Made by a program: the position numbers and the translations under genes. The notes under the pieces are model-generated. The model did no database searches. It worked only from the letters and a program-made list of their open reading frames with translations, and was not told the DNA's origin. From Sulfuritalea sp. (lineage in GTDB: Bacteria; Pseudomonadota; Gammaproteobacteria; Burkholderiales; Rhodocyclaceae), in assembly GCA_021738105.1 (NCBI GenBank), contig JAIPCS010000076.1:1-14205 (forward strand): a stretch of DNA of 14,205 nucleotides, in the 5' to 3' direction. This document shows positions 7,793 through 14,205 of this stretch, one piece after another. Each line of letters starts with the position of its first letter. Position 1 is the stretch's first letter.

Positions 7793-8557
7793 ATGGATGA
7801 GCTCAGTCTGATCATGTTGCTCGCCGCCGCCATGTTCGCAGGGTTTGTCGATGCAGTGGCAGGTGGAGGAGGCTTGGTTCAGATTCCGGCCTTGTTGGTC
7901 GCCCTGCCAGCAGAGTCACCGGGGGTGGTGTTTGGCACCAATAAGCTGGCAAGCGTTTTTGGTACCGGCAATGCCGCGATCAGATATGCAAGAAAGATCG
8001 CTCTACCCTGGAGCATCGCACTGCCGGCATCGGTCGCGGCATTCGTGTTTTCATTTGGTGGCGCCATGGCGGTTGCGTGGATGCCGAAGGATGTTGTACG
8101 GCCCCTGGTTCTTGGTCTGTTGATGCTGGTCATGATTTATACGATCGTCAAGCCGAATTTTGGTGCGCTATCAGGTGTACGACGGGAAGCGGGACAGGAG
8201 CGCTGGAGGGCTCTGCTTGTTGGGGCGGTATTGGGTTTCTACGATGGCTTCTTTGGACCTGGCACGGGTAGTTTTTTGATTTTTGCTTTTGTACATTGGT
8301 TTCGGCTTGACTTCCTGCATGCGTCAAGCGCTTCCAAGGTGGTGAATTTCTTTACCAATCTGGCCGCATTGTTCTATTTTGTGCCGAGCGGAAACATTCT
8401 TTGGCAGCTTGGGCTGGGCATGGCTGCATTCAATATCGTCGGTGCGCTTTTGGGAGCGCGCTTGGCATTGCGTCACGGTAGTGGTTTTGTGCGCGGCGTG
8501 TTCATTGCGGTTGCGTCGATCCTAATCGTTCGTCTGGCGTATGAAACATTTGGTTGA
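7793..8557 (+). CDS. TSUP (TauE/SafE/YfcA) family membrane permease
   Basis: The 254-residue product is strongly hydrophobic, with about seven to eight predicted membrane segments. It carries the duplicated TSUP hallmark: GFVDAVAGGGG at 17-27 in the first half and GFYDGFFGPGTGSF at 148-161 in the second. It also has FGTNKLASVFGTG (47-59) and SASKVVNFFTNLAAL motifs. It looks closest to E. coli YfcA among members I know. TSUP proteins are thought to move sulfur-containing or organic anions across the inner membrane, but the substrate cannot be read from sequence. The ATG follows the mnmE stop by 9 bp with no clear ribosome binding site, suggesting translation coupled to mnmE. Its place between mnmE and mnmG is not part of the core cluster and is probably a lineage-specific insertion. 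Confidence 0.9.
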   Translation: MDELSLIMLLAAAMFAGFVDAVAGGGGLVQIPALLVALPAESPGVVFGTNKLASVFGTGNAAIRYARKIALPWSIALPASVAAFVFSFGGAMAVAWMPKDVVRPLVLGLLMLVMIYTIVKPNFGALSGVRREAGQERWRALLVGAVLGFYDGFFGPGTGSFLIFAFVHWFRLDFLHASSASKVVNFFTNLAALFYFVPSGNILWQLGLGMAAFNIVGALLGARLALRHGSGFVRGVFIAVASILIVRLAYETFG

Positions 8558-8588
8558 GAATGGCAAGGGTGCATAGGTGTGCGAAGAG

Positions 8589-8617
8589 TTGACAGACCAA
8601 AACATTCGGATTGATTT
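8589..8617 (+). promoter_or_regulatory. Weak candidate promoter upstream of parS and mnmG
   Basis: A perfect TTGACA (8589-8594) is followed by 17 bp and TGATTT (8612-8617), a poor -10. A better-looking TATGAT at 8621-8626 is too far away (26 bp). A promoter is expected somewhere here, but this assignment is uncertain. Confidence 0.25.
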
Positions 8618-8690
8618 GTTTATGATCAGCCCTTACAAAGGAATGCGAAGCTCTCCGAGGGCGATCAGGTGGTCTGGTATGGCGGCGTGA

Positions 8691-8706
8691 TGTTTCACGT
8701 GAAACC
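8691..8706. promoter_or_regulatory. parS site 1 (ParB-binding palindrome)
   Basis: TGTTTCACGTGAAACC matches the near-universal chromosomal parS TGTTTCACGTGAAACA at 15 of 16 positions. ParB loads on such sites, slides by CTP-dependent clamping and recruits ParA. The cognate parAB genes lie about 2.7 kb downstream. Confidence 0.92.
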
Positions 8707-8716
8707 TGCGCTGTCA

Positions 8717-8732
8717 GGTTTCACGTGAAACA
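8717..8732. promoter_or_regulatory. parS site 2 (ParB-binding palindrome)
   Basis: GGTTTCACGTGAAACA also matches the parS consensus at 15 of 16 positions. It is the exact reverse complement of site 1. The two sites are 10 bp apart, or 26 bp between centres, about two and a half helical turns. Confidence 0.92.
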
Positions 8733-8820
8733 ACGGATTGCTGTTTTGGGATAGCAGAGTGGTCTCGCGGCGATATTGATCAAGCGGCTTTTGGCAATTC
8801 GAGGCGATTTTTTTTGCAGG

Positions 8821-8846
8821 AGAGGCGTATCATTGCGCCTCTTTTT
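8821..8846 (+). terminator. Terminator-like hairpin just before mnmG
   Basis: AGAGGCG (8821-8827) pairs perfectly with CGCCTCT (8836-8842) around an 8-base loop, and the 3' arm runs into five T (8842-8846). This resembles a weak intrinsic terminator or attenuator on the plus strand. The Shine-Dalgarno-like AGGAGA (8818-8823) lies partly in the 5' arm. No termination has been shown, and the stem is short. Confidence 0.4.
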
Positions 8847-8862
8847 GCTATGGCTTCTAGAC

Positions 8863-10740
8863 GTGGAATTCCCTGGATCCTTTGAAGTAATAGTTATTGG
8901 TGGTGGCCATGCCGGTACCGAGGCGGCTTTGGCTGCCGCACGAGCCGGGGCGCAGACGCTGCTGTTGACCCATAACATCGAAACTCTGGGTGCCATGTCC
9001 TGTAATCCCTCTATTGGCGGGATCGGCAAGGGTCATTTGGTCAAAGAGGTAGATGCGCTGGGTGGTGCAATGGCGGCGGCGACCGACGAAGCAGGGATTC
9101 AGTTTCGTATTCTGAATGCTTCCAAGGGCCCGGCGGTTAGGGCAACCCGGGCGCAGGCAGATCGCCAGCTCTACAAACAGGCGATCCGCGCTCGCCTCGA
9201 AAACCAGCCTAATCTGACATTGTTTCAGCAAGCGGCTGATGATCTCATTCTCATCGGCGACAGGGTGGCCGGCGTGATCACGCAACTGGGGGTTCGTTTC
9301 GAAGCTCCGGCCGTAGTTTTGACCGCTGGTACTTTTTTGAATGGATTGGTTCATGTCGGGCTCTCCAACTACCGCGCCGGACGCTTCGGTGATCCGTCGG
9401 CGATTTCCCTGGCGGAGCGACTGAAAGAAATCCAGCTTCCTGTGGGTCGCCTCAAAACCGGAACGCCACCACGTCTCGATGGGCGCAGTATCGATTTTTC
9501 TGCGGTCCAGGTTCAGCCCGGCGATGATCCGGTCCCGGTCTTTTCCTTTATGGGACGTCGAGACCAGCACCCGCGCCAGGTTCCATGCTGGATCACTCAG
9601 ACCAACGGCCGTACTCACGACATCATCCGATCAGGGCTGGATCGCTCCCCGATGTTTACCGGTGTTATCGAAGGCGTGGGGCCGCGCTACTGTCCTTCGA
9701 TCGAGGACAAGATTCATCGTTTTGCCGGCAAGGAGAGTCATCAGATCTTTCTTGAGCCGGAAGGCCTTGATACCCATGAAATTTATCCTCAGGGTATTTC
9801 AACCAGCCTGCCGTTCGACATTCAACTGGCACTGATTCGCTCCATTCGGGGCCTTGAGAGCGCGCATATCACACGCCCCGGCTATGCCATCGAATACGAC
9901 TATTTCGACCCGCGCAATTTGCTGGATAGCCTCGAAACCAGATCTATCGCAGGTTTGTTCTTTGCCGGGCAGATCAACGGTACGACCGGTTACGAAGAGG
10001 CTGCCGCGCAGGGCTTGCTGGCTGGCCTGAATGCAGCGCGTCGTGCGAAGCAATTGCCATCATGGGCGCCGCGCCGCGACCAGGCCTATCTGGGTGTACT
10101 GGTTGATGACTTGATTACGCGCGGTGTGTCAGAGCCGTATCGCATGTTCACCAGTCGTGCCGAGTACCGTCTGTCCTTGCGTGAGGACAACGCCGATCTG
10201 CGTTTGACGGAAATCGGTCGCGAATTGGGCTTGGTGGATGATTTGCGTTGGGATGCCTTCAATCGCAAGCGGGACGCAATCGCGCTTGAGGCCGAGCGAT
10301 TGAAAGCTACGTGGGTAAATCCGCGGCAGTTAACCCTTGCAGACCAGACGCGGGTGCTCGGTCAGCCGATGGAGCATGAGTATCGTTTGTTCGAATTGTT
10401 GCGCCGACCAGGTGTCAGTTACACGAATCTGATGAGTCTTCCTGGTGCGGGAGAGCCGGTGGTTGCCGTCGAAGTGGTTGAGCAACTCGAAATCCAGGCG
10501 AAATATCAGGGTTACATCGAACGGCAGAAGGATGAAGTTGAAAAAAGCCTTGCCCATGAATTGCTGCCTTTGCCTGATGATATCGACTATCAGGATGTGC
10601 AGGGCCTGTCCTTCGAGGTAAGACAAAGGCTGGCGCAAATGCGACCGCAAACCTTGGGGCAGGCATCTCGACTACAGGGAATCACGCCCGCCGCAATTTC
10701 GTTGTTGCTGGTTCATTTGAAGCGGCGAAAGGCGGCATGA
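8863..10740 (+). CDS. mnmG: tRNA uridine-5-carboxymethylaminomethyl(34) synthesis enzyme MnmG (GidA)
   Basis: MnmG is the FAD- and NADH-dependent partner of MnmE in wobble-uridine modification. The chosen GTG start gives 625 residues beginning [18 protein letters not shown], which matches family N-termini (E. coli MFYPDPFDVIIIGGGHAG, 629 residues). Visible features are the FAD-binding GGGHAG (13-18), [29 protein letters not shown], the two conserved-cysteine regions QVPCWI and [31 protein letters not shown], and the C-terminal [18 protein letters not shown] and [15 protein letters not shown]. No good ribosome binding site precedes the GTG. An in-frame TTG at 8833 has AGGAGA nine bases upstream and would add ten hydrophobic residues. 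The frame remains open to 8776. The stop overlaps rsmG by ATGA. Confidence 0.95.
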   Translation: MEFPGSFEVIVIGGGHAGTEAALAAARAGAQTLLLTHNIETLGAMSCNPSIGGIGKGHLVKEVDALGGAMAAATDEAGIQFRILNASKGPAVRATRAQADRQLYKQAIRARLENQPNLTLFQQAADDLILIGDRVAGVITQLGVRFEAPAVVLTAGTFLNGLVHVGLSNYRAGRFGDPSAISLAERLKEIQLPVGRLKTGTPPRLDGRSIDFSAVQVQPGDDPVPVFSFMGRRDQHPRQVPCWITQTNGRTHDIIRSGLDRSPMFTGVIEGVGPRYCPSIEDKIHRFAGKESHQIFLEPEGLDTHEIYPQGISTSLPFDIQLALIRSIRGLESAHITRPGYAIEYDYFDPRNLLDSLETRSIAGLFFAGQINGTTGYEEAAAQGLLAGLNAARRAKQLPSWAPRRDQAYLGVLVDDLITRGVSEPYRMFTSRAEYRLSLREDNADLRLTEIGRELGLVDDLRWDAFNRKRDAIALEAERLKATWVNPRQLTLADQTRVLGQPMEHEYRLFELLRRPGVSYTNLMSLPGAGEPVVAVEVVEQLEIQAKYQGYIERQKDEVEKSLAHELLPLPDDIDYQDVQGLSFEVRQRLAQMRPQTLGQASRLQGITPAAISLLLVHLKRRKAA

Positions 10741-11372
10741 GTCTGGCGCTTAGCTTGCAAGAGGGGCTGGCTGCCCTCGGACTCGATCTGCCAGCTGCAG
10801 TGCAGTCCAAACTGCTGGACTATCTTGCATTGCTGAAAAAATGGAACCGTACTTACAATCTGACGGCCATTCGCGAAGAGCGAGAGATGCTGATCCAGCA
10901 CCTGCTCGATTCGGTGTCCATTTTGCCGGCGCTGGAAAACTCGGTGCTGGCAGGACGGCGATGGGCGGATGTCGGAAGCGGCGCCGGACTGCCGGGCATT
11001 CCGCTGGCGATCGTTCGGCCGGATCTGGAAATGAGCCTGATTGAGGCTGTCGAAAAGAAGACGGCGTTTCAGCGACAAGCAAAGATCGAACTGGCTCTGG
11101 TCAATGTCACCGCCGTAGGTCGGCGCGTCGAAGATCTGCCGGGCGGGCAGTTCGATGCTGTGGTATCGAGGGCGTTTGCCGATTTGGCCGATTTCGTGAC
11201 ACTCGCTGGACACTTGCTGGTGCAAAATGGCCGGCTATACGCAATGAAGGGCCTCGCGACAGAGGCGGAATTGAAGCGCCTTCCAGCCGCCTGGGCGGTG
11301 GTAGATCGTATCCAGCTGCGAGTTCCGGGGCTGGATGCACAGCGCCACCTGATCATTCTTGAGAGAGCCTGA
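10737..11372 (+). CDS. rsmG: 16S rRNA (guanine(527)-N7)-methyltransferase RsmG (GidB)
   Basis: RsmG methylates N7 of G527 in 16S rRNA, near the streptomycin site. The 211-residue product is the usual length (207 in E. coli). It has the N-terminal family motif [20 protein letters not shown] (40-59), a Rossmann SAM-binding loop [16 protein letters not shown] (77-92), an acidic end of the second strand (SLIEAVEKK) and a VVSRAFADL motif around residues 142-150. Start and mnmG stop overlap as ATGA, implying translational coupling. parA begins 2 bases after its stop. Loss of this enzyme is known elsewhere to give low-level streptomycin resistance; here the gene looks intact. Confidence 0.97.
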   Translation: MSLALSLQEGLAALGLDLPAAVQSKLLDYLALLKKWNRTYNLTAIREEREMLIQHLLDSVSILPALENSVLAGRRWADVGSGAGLPGIPLAIVRPDLEMSLIEAVEKKTAFQRQAKIELALVNVTAVGRRVEDLPGGQFDAVVSRAFADLADFVTLAGHLLVQNGRLYAMKGLATEAELKRLPAAWAVVDRIQLRVPGLDAQRHLIILERA

Positions 11373-11374
11373 CG

Positions 11375-12154
11375 ATGCATATATTCGCAATAGCAAATCA
11401 AAAAGGCGGGGTGGGTAAGACCACCACAGCCGTCAATCTGGCGGCCGGGCTGGCGGCCCGCGGCCAGAGAACCCTGTTGGTGGATCTCGATCCCCAGGGC
11501 AACGCAACCATGGGTAGCGGGGTCGATAAGCGGAATCTGGGCTTATCTGTCTATCAAGTATTGTTGCAACTATCGACCCTGGAGAAAGCGCGTGTGATGT
11601 CACCCACCGGCAAGTTTGACGTATTGCCGGCGAATCGGGATTTGGCAGGCGCTGAAGTTGAAATGGTTGACCTTGTGTCGCGCGAGATGCGTCTCAAAGC
11701 GGCACTCGCTGCACATCAGGATGAGTACGACTTTGTCCTGATCGATTGTCCTCCCTCTCTATCGATGTTGACCTTGAACGGCCTGTGTGCCGCTCATGGC
11801 GTGATCATTCCCATGCAATGTGAATACTACGCACTAGAGGGTTTGTCCGATCTGGTCAATACCATCAAGAAGGTTCATGCCAATCTGAATCGTGATTTGA
11901 AGATCATTGGTTTGTTGCGAGTCATGTTCGACCCAAGGAATACGCTGTCCAATCAGGTTTCGGCGCAGCTCGAAGAGCACTTCGGCGATAAGGTGTTCAA
12001 AACCTTGGTGCCGCGCAATGTGCGCCTCGCTGAGGCACCAAGCTATGGAGTACCCGGTGTTCTCTTCGACAAATCCGCCAAGGGCGCGCTGGCTTATCTG
12101 GCGTTTGCCGAAGAGATGATTGATCGTGTCAATTCCTGGAAGGAAAAGTTGTGA
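11375..12154 (+). CDS. parA: Chromosome-partitioning ATPase ParA (Soj)
   Basis: ParA is a Walker-type ATPase that binds nucleoid DNA as an ATP dimer and moves ParB-parS complexes apart. The 259-residue product begins directly with the deviant Walker A motif KGGVGKTT (10-17), followed by LVDLDPQGNAT (35-45) and the Walker B strand FVLIDCPPSLS. There is no N-terminal helix-turn-helix, so it is the short chromosomal Soj type, not a plasmid ParA that represses its own operon. It lies 2 bp after rsmG and overlaps parB by GTGA (12151-12154). Position near oriC, with parS sites 2.7 kb upstream, supports a chromosomal role. Confidence 0.97.
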   Translation: MHIFAIANQKGGVGKTTTAVNLAAGLAARGQRTLLVDLDPQGNATMGSGVDKRNLGLSVYQVLLQLSTLEKARVMSPTGKFDVLPANRDLAGAEVEMVDLVSREMRLKAALAAHQDEYDFVLIDCPPSLSMLTLNGLCAAHGVIIPMQCEYYALEGLSDLVNTIKKVHANLNRDLKIIGLLRVMFDPRNTLSNQVSAQLEEHFGDKVFKTLVPRNVRLAEAPSYGVPGVLFDKSAKGALAYLAFAEEMIDRVNSWKEKL

Positions 12155-12999
12155 ATCCACCAAAACAAAGGGGTCTGGGCCGCGGGCTGGACGCGTTGCT
12201 GGCTGCCAATAATTCACCAGAGTCCCAGCGGCAGGAAACGCTGGCAGTCGGAGCGCTGCAGCCCGGAAAATACCAGCCCCGTACCCGTATGGACCCTGGC
12301 TCGTTGGAAGAGCTGGCGGCATCGATCAAGGCTCAGGGACTGATACAGCCGATTTCCGTGCGTCCCGTGGAGCATGGCCGCTACGAGATCATCGCGGGTG
12401 AGCGGCGCTGGCGAGCTTCCCAGATAGCCGGTATGTCAGAGGTACCGGTACTGATTCGGGAAATTGCCGACGAGGCGGCACTAGCGATGTCGCTGATTGA
12501 AAATATTCAGCGTGAAGATCTGAACCCTTTGGAGGAAGCGGCTGGAATGCAGCGTCTGATAGACGAGTTCCAGATGACCCACCAACAGGCAGCTGATGCC
12601 GTTGGTCGCTCGCGCTCGGCGGCGACCAATCTGCTGCGCCTGTTGCAGTTGGCGAAACCGGCGCAAGACATGTTGATGGCCGGCGATATCGAAATGGGTC
12701 ACGCCAGGGCGCTTCTCCCGCTATCCAAGAGTGAGCAAGGCCGGGTAGCCGCCTTGGTGGTAGACAAGGGCTTTTCGGTACGTGAAACAGAGCGGCTGGT
12801 TGCAAAGGAGCTCAATCCAGCAATGAGTAAACATGCAGAAAAGAGGCCGAATAGAGACTTGGCGAGACTGGAGGAGGAGCTCTCGGACAGACTCGGGGCG
12901 ACGGTGAGCATCAGTGCCAATCGCAAAGGTAGCGGCAGTCTCACCATCCGGTTCGGCAGTCTGGATCAACTGGATGGCTTGTTGGCTCGACTCGACTAG
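12151..12999 (+). CDS. parB: Chromosome-partitioning protein ParB (Spo0J), CTPase clamp
   Basis: ParB binds parS, hydrolyses CTP and spreads along DNA as a sliding clamp. The 282-residue product has an N-terminal ParA-contacting segment (RGLGRGLDALL, 7-17). The CTP-binding ParB/Srx fold includes the C motifs GERRWRA (83-89) and ENIQRED (117-123). A helix-turn-helix spans about 141-167 (MTHQQAADAVGRSRSAATNL) and a C-terminal dimerisation domain about 230-282. The start is GTG at 12151, overlapping the parA stop, with purine-rich AAGGAAAAG just upstream. Its expected target is the parS pair before mnmG. No intrinsic terminator is obvious after the stop. Confidence 0.97.
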   Translation: MNPPKQRGLGRGLDALLAANNSPESQRQETLAVGALQPGKYQPRTRMDPGSLEELAASIKAQGLIQPISVRPVEHGRYEIIAGERRWRASQIAGMSEVPVLIREIADEAALAMSLIENIQREDLNPLEEAAGMQRLIDEFQMTHQQAADAVGRSRSAATNLLRLLQLAKPAQDMLMAGDIEMGHARALLPLSKSEQGRVAALVVDKGFSVRETERLVAKELNPAMSKHAEKRPNRDLARLEEELSDRLGATVSISANRKGSGSLTIRFGSLDQLDGLLARLD

Positions 13000-13107
13000 C
13001 GACCCGAGGCTGACGGGCCAAAGTGGCACATTGAATCGCGATAATCGTTCGATATGGATCAATATCCAGTAGTGGCAAATAAAATGGCGCGCTGCACCAT
13101 AAAATGT

Positions 13108-13136
13108 TTGACAACCACTGATCAATACCCTATATT
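13108..13136 (+). promoter_or_regulatory. Strong candidate promoter for the atp operon
   Basis: A perfect TTGACA (13108-13113) is followed by a 17-bp spacer and TATATT (13131-13136), a 5/6 -10. The predicted transcript start near 13143 is about 26 bases before the atpI ATG. It separates the parAB transcript from the ATP synthase genes. Confidence 0.65.
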
Positions 13137-13168
13137 CGCGGGCTTTCGGACGCGGCCTGATTTTGCTG

Positions 13169-14205
<1,037 letters not shown>

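Larger units (their letters stand above)
8691..8732. repeat. Perfect 18-bp inverted repeat formed by the parS pair
   Basis: The arms 8691-8708 and 8715-8732 are perfect reverse complements separated by the six bases CGCTGT. The arms extend two bases inward beyond the 16-bp parS cores. Each arm is itself largely palindromic, so both short and long hairpins are possible. Confidence 0.85.
8558..8862. other. Intergenic region holding parS sites and the mnmG leader
   Basis: This 305-bp gap has no convincing gene. From left to right it holds a possible promoter (8589-8617), a pair of parS palindromes (8691-8706 and 8717-8732), a run of eight T (8808-8815) and a terminator-like hairpin (8821-8842) just before mnmG. 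Confidence 0.7.

Noticed and set aside
8857..9618. Minus-strand open frame of 253 codons opposite mnmG
   Set aside because: It is antisense to strongly conserved MnmG coding sequence and has no recognisable motif or ribosome binding site.
13006..13020. Possible terminator after parB (CCCG...CGGG)
   Set aside because: Only four pairs and no following T run, so it is not supportable as an intrinsic terminator.
13055..13068. Small inverted repeat TGGAT-CAAT-ATCCA upstream of the atp promoter
   Set aside because: A 5-bp stem is expected by chance, it has no T tract, and its position suggests no particular operator.

Overview
This is a conserved bacterial chromosome-origin neighbourhood, almost certainly from a betaproteobacterium. 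The evidence is the order gyrB-dnaN-dnaA on the minus strand, diverging from rpmH-rnpA-yidD-yidC-mnmE-(TSUP)-mnmG-rsmG-parA-parB-atpI-atpB on the plus strand, together with protein features such as a 44-residue L34, a 455-residue DnaA, and a YidC with Lys in place of the groove Arg. The proteins resemble Rhodocyclales-type sequences as I remember them, but I cannot fix a genus from sequence reading alone. No phage, insertion sequence, CRISPR array, tRNA or rRNA was found.

Left arm (1-3713, minus strand): the N-terminal 336 codons of gyrB (it runs off the left edge), dnaN (sliding clamp) and dnaA (initiator). The 209-bp dnaN-dnaA gap is very AT-rich and holds three exact TTWTNCACA DnaA boxes plus one near match. 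One box is followed by a GC-richer spacer and trinucleotides resembling DnaA-trios, so this gap is the better oriC candidate. The 205-bp dnaA-rpmH gap holds one TTATCCACA box overlapping a likely dnaA -35 element, and a strong divergent promoter for rpmH.

Right arm (3919-8557, plus strand): rpmH and rnpA overlap, rnpA and yidD overlap by ATGA, then come yidC, mnmE and a TSUP-family membrane permease placed between mnmE and mnmG. The 305-bp gap before mnmG holds two ParB-binding parS sites, arranged as exact reverse complements of each other, and a terminator-like hairpin close to the mnmG start.

Far right (8863-14205): mnmG, rsmG, parA and parB form a tight run (4-bp overlap, 2-bp gap, 4-bp overlap). 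A well-formed promoter then precedes atpI and the truncated atpB, the start of the F1Fo ATP synthase operon.

Functionally the window joins replication initiation and elongation (DnaA, DnaN, GyrB), chromosome segregation (ParA, ParB, parS), tRNA and rRNA modification (MnmE, MnmG, RsmG), RNase P (RnpA), inner-membrane protein insertion (YidC, YidD) and energy conversion (Atp). The genes are ordinary and well known. The second-look items are all in the intergenic DNA. I saw no undescribed multi-gene system.
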